From: an uncultured Roseateles sp.
GTDB taxonomy: Bacteria; Pseudomonadota; Gammaproteobacteria; Burkholderiales; Burkholderiaceae_C
Direction of reading: 5' to 3'
Assembly (NCBI RefSeq): GCF_945956965.1
Contig: NZ_CAMFJS010000015.1
Coordinates: 1 to 64,000 of the forward strand
DNA length: 64,000 bases
In this document: positions 36,292-44,691 of the stretch, in pieces
Layout of the letters: every line of letters starts with the position of its first letter
Numbering within the stretch: the first letter of the stretch is position 1
The notes under the pieces: model-generated
Seen by the model: only the letters and a program-made list of their open reading frames with translations
Databases searched by the model: none
Told to the model about the DNA's origin: nothing
Translations under genes and position numbers: made by a program

Positions 36292-38649
36292 TCAAACCGA
36301 AGCCTTGCGCTCAACCGGTTGAGCGCTGGGATGCATATGCACGCGGGAGTCCTCTCCACCTCGGCCTCCCGCTTGCACTGTGGCGGCCGGCTGCACGCCG
36401 GAGAGCGCCGCCAGCACCTTGTCCCGCGGGCCGTCCAGCACCAGCTTGCCACCATCCATCACCATCACCCGGCCCACCAACTCCAGCACGGCCGGGCGGT
36501 GCGTCACCGCGATCAAGGTGCAACCCGCAGCCGCCTCCTTGAGTTGGCGCAGAAAGCTCATTTCGGACTGCGCATCCATGGAACTGGTCGGCTCATCCAT
36601 CAATAACAGCTTGGGCTTGTTAACCAAGGCACGCGCCAAGGCCACCAATTGGCGCTGGCCGCCAGAAAGCAAGCCACCCATCTCACCCACAGGCAGATCC
36701 CATCCCATGGGGTGGGCCGCCACCACGCGGTCCAGACCCGTCAAACGGGCCACCTCAACCAGGCGCGCAGCCGACACTTCACCACGGCCCATCAAGACAT
36801 TGTCTCGAAGCGTGCCTTGGAAAAGGCGCGGCTCTTGCGACACGAAACCTACATGCGAGCGGTACTCGGCCGGATCAATCTGGCGCAGATCGAGCCCTTC
36901 CACCTCCACCATGCCTTCGGTTGGCTGGTATAGGCCGGCAATCAAGCGCAGAACAGTGGACTTGCCGCTACCAATGCGCCCCAGCACCGCGATGCGCTCA
37001 CCTGGTTGAATCTGCACATTGAGTCCACCCAGCACCCGAGGCGCCGCCTGACCGGGCGCGGCTGGGTACTGGAAGCCTACGTCCCGCAAAACAATGCGGC
37101 CCTGCACACTGCTCAGCGGCACATAGTTTTGAGCGCTGTCGCGTTCGGTGGGCTTGTTCATCAAGGAATCGATGCTTTGCAAGGCGGCACGCGCCCCTTG
37201 GTAGCGTGTCACCAAGCCCACCATGCTGCCCAGGGGTGCCAGCGCGCGCGAGGCGAACATGATGGAACCAATCAAGGCCCCCTGCGTGATCACACCATCA
37301 CGAATCAAGTACACGCCCCACAACAGCATCAACAGGGTGTTGATCTGGTACATCGAGTGGGACAGGTGATTAATCAAGCCGTGCATGCTGCGGGTGCGCA
37401 AACTGGATTCGGCGGCCACCGCATTGCTGATTTCGTAGCGGTGCTGGAATTGAGGCGCAGCGCCCGAGGTCTTGACGTCCTCCAGCCCCTCCAGCGCCTC
37501 CACCAAATTGCCCTGGACTTCCGCCTGCTCGGCCATGCCGGTGCGCACCGAGCGCCTCACCAGAGCCTGCAGAACGATGATGCCGGCCACCATGACAGGC
37601 ACCGTCAGAGTCACCACCCAGCCCAGCGGGCCGCCGATGGTGAAGACCATGCCGACGAAAATGATGATGAAGGGCAGATCAGTCAGCACCGACATGCTGG
37701 CCGAGGCGAAGAAGTCACGCACCGTCTCAACCTGACCCATGTAATGCGCGCAGGAACCCGCCGAGGCCGGCTTGTGTTCCATGCGGATCGACAGAATGTG
37801 GCGAAACAATTTGGCGCCGATGATCAGATCGGCCTTGCGCCCCGCCAGATCGATCAAATCGGCCCGCAAATGTTTGGCGAACAGGTCAAACACCAAAGCC
37901 AGCGCGCCGCCGATGACCAGGGTCCACAAAGTCACCAAAGCATCTTGATGCGGAATGACCTTGTCGTAGATCACGGCCGTGACCATGCCGGTTGCCAGCA
38001 TCAAGACATTGCTGAGCAGAGCCGCCAACATGGCGCCGCGGTAGTAAGGGATGAAGCGCTTGAGCGTGCCCCATAGCCAGTGATCGGTGGCATCCATCAC
38101 CACGTGGTGATGGGCCTGGGCACGGGTCTGCTCCTTGGGGCTGACCAGCAAGCAAAAGCCGCTGTATTCGGCCTGCAACTCACTCAGATTGGCCTCGCAG
38201 AGCTGCGACTCGGCGCCGGGGAACAAGACCTGGTAGCGGCCGCTGGCCTCGTCCAGCACGCGCACCAACACACAGGCGTCGCCCTCATTGAGCAGAATCA
38301 CCGTGGGCAGCATGAGGCTGTTGATCTGATTCAGCGCACGGCGCTGAACGGCGGCCTCATAGCCCGCCTCTTTCATCAAGCGCACCGCCTGCGCCGGCGA
38401 CAAGACACCATCGGCCGCACCATTGGCCCGCAAAGAGGCGGCAGAGCGTGGGCGTTTGTGATGATGAGTCAGCCAGACCAGCGCCTGCAGCAAGGGATCG
38501 CCGATGTCCGCCCCGACTTCGTCCTCGGCGTCCAGGACAGGCTCCTGACGCACGACCCCATCCTCGGCAGAGGCGGCCAAGCGCAGGCCCGGCCCTCGGT
38601 CGGTACCAGCGGGGTCAAAGAAATCGTCGCGTCGGGACACCCGATTCAC
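36292..38649 (-). CDS. Type I secretion ABC transporter with degenerate C39-like domain
   Basis: 785 residues. Residues about 45–170 form a peptidase C39-like fold lacking the catalytic Cys (LTHHHKRP stands where the active site would begin), as in HlyB and LapB exporters that do not cleave their cargo. A six-helix membrane domain (about 195–480) follows, then the nucleotide-binding domain with Walker A GRIGSGKST (about 556), signature LLSGGQRQ (about 659), Walker B LLLMDEP (about 679) and the H-loop His in AVTHRP. The layout fits exporters of large adhesins with uncleaved C-terminal signals. It starts 39 bp after the GT41 gene ends, suggesting co-transcription. Candidate cargo are the repeat proteins at 1–9252. 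Confidence 0.92.
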   Translation of the reverse strand: MNRVSRRDDFFDPAGTDRGPGLRLAASAEDGVVRQEPVLDAEDEVGADIGDPLLQALVWLTHHHKRPRSAASLRANGAADGVLSPAQAVRLMKEAGYEAAVQRRALNQINSLMLPTVILLNEGDACVLVRVLDEASGRYQVLFPGAESQLCEANLSELQAEYSGFCLLVSPKEQTRAQAHHHVVMDATDHWLWGTLKRFIPYYRGAMLAALLSNVLMLATGMVTAVIYDKVIPHQDALVTLWTLVIGGALALVFDLFAKHLRADLIDLAGRKADLIIGAKLFRHILSIRMEHKPASAGSCAHYMGQVETVRDFFASASMSVLTDLPFIIIFVGMVFTIGGPLGWVVTLTVPVMVAGIIVLQALVRRSVRTGMAEQAEVQGNLVEALEGLEDVKTSGAAPQFQHRYEISNAVAAESSLRTRSMHGLINHLSHSMYQINTLLMLLWGVYLIRDGVITQGALIGSIMFASRALAPLGSMVGLVTRYQGARAALQSIDSLMNKPTERDSAQNYVPLSSVQGRIVLRDVGFQYPAAPGQAAPRVLGGLNVQIQPGERIAVLGRIGSGKSTVLRLIAGLYQPTEGMVEVEGLDLRQIDPAEYRSHVGFVSQEPRLFQGTLRDNVLMGRGEVSAARLVEVARLTGLDRVVAAHPMGWDLPVGEMGGLLSGGQRQLVALARALVNKPKLLLMDEPTSSMDAQSEMSFLRQLKEAAAGCTLIAVTHRPAVLELVGRVMVMDGGKLVLDGPRDKVLAALSGVQPAATVQAGGRGGEDSRVHMHPSAQPVERKASV

Positions 38650-38688
38650 TCCTCAAAACAACCAAGAAAATGCGCCACACCCATCGCC

Positions 38689-40563
38689 TCAGGCCTCACG
38701 CTCGGCCAAAGCCATGCGTTCAAACTTTGCTTCCATATCGGCCACCAGGGCCGGCATATCAAACAGGGCCGAGCTGCGACCAAACTCTTGTAGATAACGC
38801 TTATAGGATAGTGCCCGCGCCGGCTGCTGGCCAATCTGAATGGCGCGTTGTTCATACTCGGTCACAGAATAGGTGACCAGATCCGGCAGGCCGACGGCCG
38901 TCAGGAGACTGCCCGCCATGCGCGAGATATAGCTGCGCCCACTCAGCGTCAGGATGGGCGCGCCCATCCAGAGACAGTCATTGGCGGTTGTCCCTGCGTT
39001 GTAGGGGAAGGTATCCAGCACCAAATCGGCCAACTGGAATCGAGCCAGGTAGTCCGGCGGCGCTGCACGCGGCGCAAAGATCAAGCGCTCCGCCGCCACC
39101 CCTTGCGCCGCCGCATGGGCCAGCATGTTCTCGCGTGCCTTGGCGTTATCTGCCAACAGCCACAAGACCGAATTTGGCACCGCTTGCAGCACCCGCATCC
39201 AGGCCTGGAACATGGGCTCGGTGTATTTGTGGTTGTTGTTGAAGGAGCAGTAGACGAAAGCGTCTTCCGGCAGACCCAGTTGGCTGCGCGTTGGCGTGGC
39301 GCCGATCGGGCGTTTGCGGTCGCTGGACTGGTAGCACTTATCCAGGTAGATCGGACGCTCGGTGCAAAAAGGCAGGTACTCCGGCGGCATCACGAAGCGG
39401 TCGGCCAGAATCCAGTCAACACCAGGAATGGCCGAGGTGCCAGGCAAGCCCAAGTAGCTGACCTGAATGGGTGCGGGGCGATAAGCCAAGATGTTCGGCC
39501 GGGCGCCGCTGGTCAGGCCTTGAAGGTCAACCAGCACGTCGATCCCCATGCTGGCGATCAACTGGGCGGCCGCTTCATCGCTGAGGCCTTGCAAGGGGAT
39601 CAGCTGATCCATGGCCGAGCGGATACGGGCACGCTGAGCCGAGCCGTCTTCGCCGCTCCAGCAAAAAGCAAACACCTCGAAGCGCGACCGGTCGTGCAAC
39701 TCAAAGATTTCCGGCGTCAGAAAACCCACGGCATGCATGCGCAAGTCGCCGGAGAGATAGCCAATCCGGATACGCCCCTCCCTGCGCTTGCCGCTTTGTT
39801 TGTACAAAGGCGGGCCAGCGTACTTGATCACCTTCTCGTGCACAAAACGCTGAGCCACCAGCAGTTGTAGAGCGGGGTCATCGCTATAGCTCAGCATGGC
39901 CAGCAAGGAGGTATTGAGCAGCAATTGATTGGGCGTGACCGCACCAACGGGCTCATACACCGGCCAAGCGCATTGCTTTTGGCGGATGTGCACATAGTGC
40001 TGCAGCACATCGCCTTGATCGGCTTTGAGCATCAGCGCCTGACGCATGACGGCCTCGGCTTCCGGGTAGCGCTTTTCCTGCTCCAGCAGACGGGCACGAT
40101 TCTTCAAAGCATGCAGGCGCAAATCGAGCGCGTCAGTGCCCATGATCTCGCCGACTGTTGAGTCATTGGCAGCATCCGCCCAGGTCTTCAACGCGGCCTC
40201 GACCTGACCCAGATGCTCTTGTTGGTGCCCTAAATTGACCTTGGCCTGCAAAAAATCAGGCTTGAGTGCCAGGGCTTGCAGATAGGCCTGCTCAGCCTCG
40301 GCATGCTTGTGGATGCTCGCCAAGGTGGCACCCATGTTGTAGAGGGCCACCACCCGCAGGGGGCCTGTCTGCTTGTCCAGCCAGGCGCGATAGAGCTCGC
40401 CCGCCAACTCGCCCAAGCCTTGTGCCTGAAGCTGGGTGGCCTGCCCCATCAGCTCGGCCAAAGGCAAGCTGGCCTCTTGGCAGCGGCGCAGGAGTTGATC
40501 CCATTCGGCGCTGAGGGCGGCGGGAATGCTCAGTGTTTGCATGCGGGGTGAAGCAAGGTCCAT
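38689..40563 (-). CDS. TPR–GT41 glycosyltransferase (OGT/SPINDLY family)
   Basis: 624 residues. The N-terminal 240 residues contain TPR-like helices (ALYNMGATLASIHKHAEAEQ, AYLQALALKPDFLQAKVNLG). The GT41 catalytic region starts near residue 258: RIRIGYLSGDLRMHAVGF (His matching the OGT catalytic-region His), VLVDLQGLTSGARP, YLGLPGTSA, CSFNNNHKYTEP (Lys near 446 matching the UDP-phosphate Lys of OGT), PNSVLWLLAD and LDTFPYNAGTTANDCLW. GT41 enzymes add a sugar from a UDP or other nucleotide donor to Ser/Thr (OGT, SPY) or Asn (HMW1C) of proteins in the cytoplasm. Encoded immediately upstream of the T1SS ATPase, it may glycosylate the exported protein (inference). A second in-frame ATG lies at 40542. 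Confidence 0.88.
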   Translation of the reverse strand: MDLASPRMQTLSIPAALSAEWDQLLRRCQEASLPLAELMGQATQLQAQGLGELAGELYRAWLDKQTGPLRVVALYNMGATLASIHKHAEAEQAYLQALALKPDFLQAKVNLGHQQEHLGQVEAALKTWADAANDSTVGEIMGTDALDLRLHALKNRARLLEQEKRYPEAEAVMRQALMLKADQGDVLQHYVHIRQKQCAWPVYEPVGAVTPNQLLLNTSLLAMLSYSDDPALQLLVAQRFVHEKVIKYAGPPLYKQSGKRREGRIRIGYLSGDLRMHAVGFLTPEIFELHDRSRFEVFAFCWSGEDGSAQRARIRSAMDQLIPLQGLSDEAAAQLIASMGIDVLVDLQGLTSGARPNILAYRPAPIQVSYLGLPGTSAIPGVDWILADRFVMPPEYLPFCTERPIYLDKCYQSSDRKRPIGATPTRSQLGLPEDAFVYCSFNNNHKYTEPMFQAWMRVLQAVPNSVLWLLADNAKARENMLAHAAAQGVAAERLIFAPRAAPPDYLARFQLADLVLDTFPYNAGTTANDCLWMGAPILTLSGRSYISRMAGSLLTAVGLPDLVTYSVTEYEQRAIQIGQQPARALSYKRYLQEFGRSSALFDMPALVADMEAKFERMALAEREA

Positions 40564-40913
40564 GGTGGTACAGGCCTATGTAAACGTGTCGCGAAGCGCT
40601 TGTCTCAGGCCTTGGGTTGACCCAATCTGGACGAAACCTGGCCAGGGACAGCCCCAAAGGGCTTCCCCGTCTTGATTCTCTGAGCACTGACGACCACGGG
40701 ATCGCCGCAAATAGCCGGGTCCGGGGGTTCAATTCCTCGCCTCCCGCCCTGGGCTGCCGCGTTTGCCCAAGTGGGCAAAGGGCTGAGCGCCGATTTACTC
40801 CCTCTTGCCCCTGCATTTCAGCGCATCAGGCCAAGGCCGGGCTGGTCAGAATGGTTCCACCTCTGTAGGAGGAGGGCGCGCCCGAAGCCGGTCGCTGTTT
40901 AGAGAGCAAAAAT
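40564..40913. other. 350-bp divergent intergenic region with an 18-bp palindrome
   Basis: No gene is supported. It separates the minus-strand GT41–T1SS genes from two small plus-strand genes, so both promoters must lie here. TTTGCCCA-AG-TGGGCAAA at 40762–40779 is a perfect inverted repeat suited to a dimeric regulator. A strong AGGAGG at about 40866 has no start codon at usable distance. A stretch at 40720–40740 resembles a tRNA T-arm (GGTTCAATTCC). No reliable -35/-10 elements were recognised. Confidence 0.5.
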
Positions 40914-41429
40914 ATGCTGAATGCCATTCTGACTCGATGGGCCAGGACACGCGGAGCCTTGTCGTCGACCTCATCCATCACGACCCAGCCTCATGGCCTA
41001 CAGCGGCCCAGCGGCAGCTTTCCGCCGCCGCGCAGCAGCATCAACGCCAGCAACTCGGACTCGATTTGGCAAACCCTGCTGCGCCGCAAGCCCACTGAGC
41101 TCGATCCCAGGGCGGCACAAGCCCAGATGCCCGATGCCCGCCGGCAAGCCAATGTGACGGTCGCCCGGGTTCAATTTCAGGCCTCTTTGCAAGGACTCAG
41201 TGGCGACACGGTCGAGGCGCTGGAGCGCAGCATCTGCCGCAGCCGCAATTTACGCGACCTCTGGCATCTGCGCGCCTGGCTGTACACCGAGGTGGCGCGG
41301 GCCTACTCGCAACATGAAGCCGAACGCCGGCTGCAGGCGCTGAACAGCTTTTTCTGCAGCCAATCCGCCATGCTCAACTTCAGCGCCGCAGGCTCCGAAC
41401 TGGCGCCAGCCAAGGGCCGGCGGCATTAA
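40914..41429 (+). CDS. Small protein of unknown function (tandem pair, first)
   Basis: 171 residues; not recognised. The first 70 residues are Ser/Pro/Gln-rich and probably disordered. Residues about 78–160 are predicted helical (VARVQFQASLQG, SICRSRNLRDLWHLRAWLYTEVARAY). It shares spacing and residues (VQ[FL], SI, LWxLRAxL) with the protein encoded 27 bp downstream, so the pair looks like an old duplication. The start is preceded by GAGAG about eight bases away. No signal peptide or membrane helix is visible. Confidence 0.6.
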   Translation: MLNAILTRWARTRGALSSTSSITTQPHGLQRPSGSFPPPRSSINASNSDSIWQTLLRRKPTELDPRAAQAQMPDARRQANVTVARVQFQASLQGLSGDTVEALERSICRSRNLRDLWHLRAWLYTEVARAYSQHEAERRLQALNSFFCSQSAMLNFSAAGSELAPAKGRRH

Positions 41430-41456
41430 GCCCCACAGTGAAGCCGGCAGTCGACC

Positions 41457-41759
41457 ATGCACCTCACTCTGCGCGAAATCCCTGACTTTCCCCCACCCTG
41501 GGGCTTTGCCAATGCCGGCCGCCCGGAAGAGCGACGTGGCCGCAGTTCGGCGCGCCAAGCCCTGGTTCAGCTCAAGCTGGTGTTTCAGCGCGCCGCGGCC
41601 GATGTGCCGGGTGAGATCGGCCAGCATTTGCAACAAAGCATCCGCCACGCCAGTGAACCCATCGAGCTGTGGCTGCTACGCGCCAGCTTGCTGGCCGCCC
41701 TGCCCGCCGACTGCAGCCGCGCCGCAACGCACGAGTTGGCCATTCGCAGCGCCCTCTGA
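41457..41759 (+). CDS. Small protein of unknown function (tandem pair, second)
   Basis: 100 residues; not recognised. It begins MHLTLREIPDFPPPWGF and then has a helical segment (ALVQLKLVFQRAA, LQQSIRHASEPIELWLLRASLLAAL) matching the helical part of the preceding protein but with a shorter N-terminus. The 27-bp spacing suggests one transcript. Coding is supported by the paralogy. Confidence 0.55.
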   Translation: MHLTLREIPDFPPPWGFANAGRPEERRGRSSARQALVQLKLVFQRAAADVPGEIGQHLQQSIRHASEPIELWLLRASLLAALPADCSRAATHELAIRSAL

Positions 41760-41878
41760 GCCACACCGCCTGAGCCCGAGCGCGGATGCCCCGGCGGCGC
41801 CGTGCGCAAGCCTAAACAACATCTCGTCACCGGCAGCTTCAAGCCTGTGACAAGAACAAGGCAAAATGGCCCGCACAC

Positions 41879-42886
41879 ATGAATATCATCATCCTCGACG
41901 ACTATCAGGATGCCGTGCGCAAGCTACGCTGCGCGGCGAAGTTGGAGCACCTCCACGCCAAAGTCTTCACCAACACGGTCAAGGGCATCGGCCAGTTGTC
42001 CGTGCGCCTGCGTGACGCCGAGGTGCTGGTCTTGATCCGTGAGCGCACCGCTTTCCCCCGCCAACTGCTGGAAAAGCTGCCCAAGCTCAAGCTGATTTCG
42101 CAAACCGGCCGGGTCGGCGCCCATATCGACGTGGCCGCCTGCACCAAGCTGGGCATTGCGGTGGCGGAAGGGGTGGGTTCGCCGATCGCGCCCGCCGAGC
42201 TGACCTGGGCCTTGATCATGGCGGCCATGCGGCGCTTACCGCAATACATCGGCAACCTCAAGCATGGCATCTGGCAGCAATCGGGGCTGAAAGCCGCCTC
42301 CATGCCGGCCAATTTCGGCCTCGGGATGGTGCTCAGAGGCAAGACCATGGGCATCTGGGGCTATGGCCGCATTGGCCAACTGGTGGCCGGTTACGCCCGT
42401 GCTTTTGGCATGCAGGTGATGGTGTGGGGCAGCGAGGCTTCGCGCCTGCGCGCCTCGGCCGATGGCCATCTGGCGGCAGAGAGCCGTGAGCAGTTTTTTG
42501 AAAGCTGCGATGTGCTGAGCCTGCATCTGCGCCTGAGCCCGACGACGACCGGCTTGGTCGGCCCCGAAGACTTTGCGCGCATGAAGCCCACGGCGCTATT
42601 CGTCAACACCTCGCGGGCCGAGCTGATCACCGAAGGCGCGCTGGTCTCGGCGCTGAATCGCGGCCGGCCCGGCATGGCAGCGATCGACGTATTCGAGACC
42701 GAGCCCGTGCTGCAAGGGCACCCCTTGCTGCGCATGGAAAACGCCGTCTGCACCCCGCATATCGGCTATGTGGAGCAAGACAGCTATGAGCTGTACCTCG
42801 ACGCTGCCTTCGAGAATGTGCTGAACTTCATCAAGAGTGAGCCCAGCAATCTGGTCAACCCCGAGGCCCTGAAGGTCATGCGGTGA
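41879..42886 (+). CDS. D-isomer-specific 2-hydroxyacid dehydrogenase family protein
   Basis: 335 residues, 3-phosphoglycerate dehydrogenase-like. NAD-binding GIWGYGRIGQLVAGYARAFG, the catalytic Arg in NTSRAELI, the Glu in DVFETEP and the His in TPHIGYVEQ are all present. It oxidises or reduces a D-2-hydroxyacid with NAD(P); the substrate is not predictable. The GTGA junction at its end overlaps the chromate transporter start, which suggests they are expressed together. Confidence 0.88.
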   Translation: MNIIILDDYQDAVRKLRCAAKLEHLHAKVFTNTVKGIGQLSVRLRDAEVLVLIRERTAFPRQLLEKLPKLKLISQTGRVGAHIDVAACTKLGIAVAEGVGSPIAPAELTWALIMAAMRRLPQYIGNLKHGIWQQSGLKAASMPANFGLGMVLRGKTMGIWGYGRIGQLVAGYARAFGMQVMVWGSEASRLRASADGHLAAESREQFFESCDVLSLHLRLSPTTTGLVGPEDFARMKPTALFVNTSRAELITEGALVSALNRGRPGMAAIDVFETEPVLQGHPLLRMENAVCTPHIGYVEQDSYELYLDAAFENVLNFIKSEPSNLVNPEALKVMR

Positions 42887-43482
42887 GCCCCGCTGCTGAG
42901 CCAGCGGGCGCTGAAGCCAGTTCGTCGAAGAGAAAGCGCCCCGCCTCGTTGTGGGAGCTCTACTGGGCCTTCAATCGCCTGGCCTTGCAGGGCTTTGGTG
43001 GCGTGCTGGCCGTAGCCCAGCGTGAACTGGTGGAGCGCCTGGGCTGGCTGAGCCAGGAAGAGTTTCTGGAGTCACTCGCCGTGGCCCAGGTCTTGCCAGG
43101 CCCCAATGTCGTGAACCTGTCCTTGATGATTGGCGACCGCTTCTTTGGCGTGCGCGGCGCCTTCGCTGCGCTGGCGGGCATGATGCTGCTGCCCTGCGTG
43201 CTGATGCTGAGCATGGCCGCCCTGTACGGCCAATTCGCCACGCATCCGGTCGTGGGCAATGCCCTGCGCGGCATGGGTGCCGTGTCTGCGGGCTTGATCC
43301 TCGCGACAGGCGTGAAGCTGGCGCCCTCATTGCCCAGCAATCCCATGGGGCGCTGGTGGGCCTGGGGGCTGGCCGGGCTGACCATCTTGGCCATCGCCGT
43401 GCTGCGCCTGCCCTTGCCCTGGGTGCTGGCCTGCCTGGGCCCGCTGGGCATGTGGGCGGCTTGGCGGAGGCTCAAAGCATGA
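42883..43482 (+). CDS. Chromate transporter subunit, N-terminal half type
   Basis: 199 residues from a GTG at 42883 that overlaps the preceding stop. A half-length ChrA (CHR domain): WELYWAFNRLALQGFGGVLAVAQRE with the family GFGG motif, AQVLPGPNVVNLSLMIG, then several membrane helices. Short CHR proteins work as pairs encoded together, and the partner follows with an ATGA overlap. Proposed role is chromate efflux; many family members have no tested substrate. Confidence 0.85.
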   Translation: MSPAAEPAGAEASSSKRKRPASLWELYWAFNRLALQGFGGVLAVAQRELVERLGWLSQEEFLESLAVAQVLPGPNVVNLSLMIGDRFFGVRGAFAALAGMMLLPCVLMLSMAALYGQFATHPVVGNALRGMGAVSAGLILATGVKLAPSLPSNPMGRWWAWGLAGLTILAIAVLRLPLPWVLACLGPLGMWAAWRRLKA

Positions 43483-44021
43483 GTTTGCCGCCCGAGTTGC
43501 TGCCGCTGTTTCTGCACTTTCTGACCCTGTCCCTGCTGTCCATCGGCGGGGCCATTTCTACCGCGCCGGAAATGCACCGCTATCTGGTGGGGCAGCAGCA
43601 TTGGCTGAGCGACCTGCAGTTCACCAATTCCATCGCCCTGGCGCAAGCCGCGCCTGGCCCAAATATCTTGTTCGTGGCCGTACTGGGCTGGAATATCGCG
43701 GGCTTGAGCGGCGCGCTGGCGGCGCTGGCGGGCATCATGCTGCCCTCCACCACCCTGGTGCTGGCGGCCACTCGCTGGGCCCAGAAGAACCAAGACAGCC
43801 TGGGTGTGCGCGCCTTCAAGTCCGGCATGGCGCCCATCACCTTAGGCCTGCTGATCGCCACCGGCTATTTGCTGGCTGAGCCCTATCTGCGCCAGCCTGA
43901 GCATCGCTGGTTCACCCTGGGCTTGATGGCCGCCACCGTGCTGCTGACGGCCAAGACCCGCATCAGCCTGGTCTGGCTGGTGCTGGGCGGCGGCGTGCTG
44001 GGGGCTTTGGGCTGGGTCTGA
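43479..44021 (+). CDS. Chromate transporter subunit, second half type
   Basis: 180 residues from the ATG at 43479. It has the same CHR domain pattern as its partner (LTLSLLSIGGAISTAPEMH, AQAAPGPNILFVAVLGWN) with hydrophobic helices to the end. It ends 20 bp before the convergent upp gene; no terminator is visible between them. Confidence 0.85.
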   Translation: MSLPPELLPLFLHFLTLSLLSIGGAISTAPEMHRYLVGQQHWLSDLQFTNSIALAQAAPGPNILFVAVLGWNIAGLSGALAALAGIMLPSTTLVLAATRWAQKNQDSLGVRAFKSGMAPITLGLLIATGYLLAEPYLRQPEHRWFTLGLMAATVLLTAKTRISLVWLVLGGGVLGALGWV

Positions 44022-44041
44022 GCCCAGCCCTCTTCTTAGAC

Positions 44042-44671
44042 TTACTCTTTGGTGCCGAAGATCTTGTCGCCAGCGTCACCCAGGCCGGGGATGATGTAGC
44101 CATGCTCATCCAGGTGGCTGTCGACGGTGGCCGTCCAGCAGCGCACATCGGGGTGGGCGTCGTGCAGGGCCTTGACGCCTTCGGGCGCAGCCACCAGCAC
44201 CAGGGCGCGGATGTCCTTGCAGCCACGGCGCTTGAGCAGGTCGATGGTGGCAATCATCGAGCCACCGGTCGCCAGCATCGGATCGACGATCAGCGCGGTG
44301 CGCTCATCCAGCTGGCCGACAAAGCGCTCGAAATAATGCACCGGCTGCAGGGTCTCATGGTCGCGGGCCAGGCCCACGACGCTGATCTTGGCATTCGGGA
44401 TCATGTCCAGCACGCCGTCCAGCATGCCCAGGCCGGCGCGCAGAATCGGCACCACGGTGACCTTGCGGCCAGCGATCTGATCCACCTCGGTGGGGCCACT
44501 CCAGCAGTCGATGGTGGTCTTTTCAAGCGGGAAGTCGGCCGTGGCCTCGTAGGCCAGCAAGCGAGCCACCTCGCCGGTGAGTTCACGGAACTTCTTGGTC
44601 GAGATGTCGTTCTCGCGCATCAAGCCGATCTTGTGCTTGACGAGTGGGTGTTGAACTTCAATGACAGCCAT
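44042..44671 (-). CDS. upp: Uracil phosphoribosyltransferase
   Basis: 209 residues from the ATG at 44671, preceded by AAGGAG at good spacing; this matches the usual length (208 in E. coli). Motifs: [24 protein letters not shown], the PRPP loop [12 protein letters not shown] and [14 protein letters not shown] at the C-terminus. It makes UMP from uracil and PRPP in pyrimidine salvage. Confidence 0.97.
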   Translation of the reverse strand: MAVIEVQHPLVKHKIGLMRENDISTKKFRELTGEVARLLAYEATADFPLEKTTIDCWSGPTEVDQIAGRKVTVVPILRAGLGMLDGVLDMIPNAKISVVGLARDHETLQPVHYFERFVGQLDERTALIVDPMLATGGSMIATIDLLKRRGCKDIRALVLVAAPEGVKALHDAHPDVRCWTATVDSHLDEHGYIIPGLGDAGDKIFGTKE

Positions 44672-44691
44672 GGTGTGAAACTCCTTCGTGC

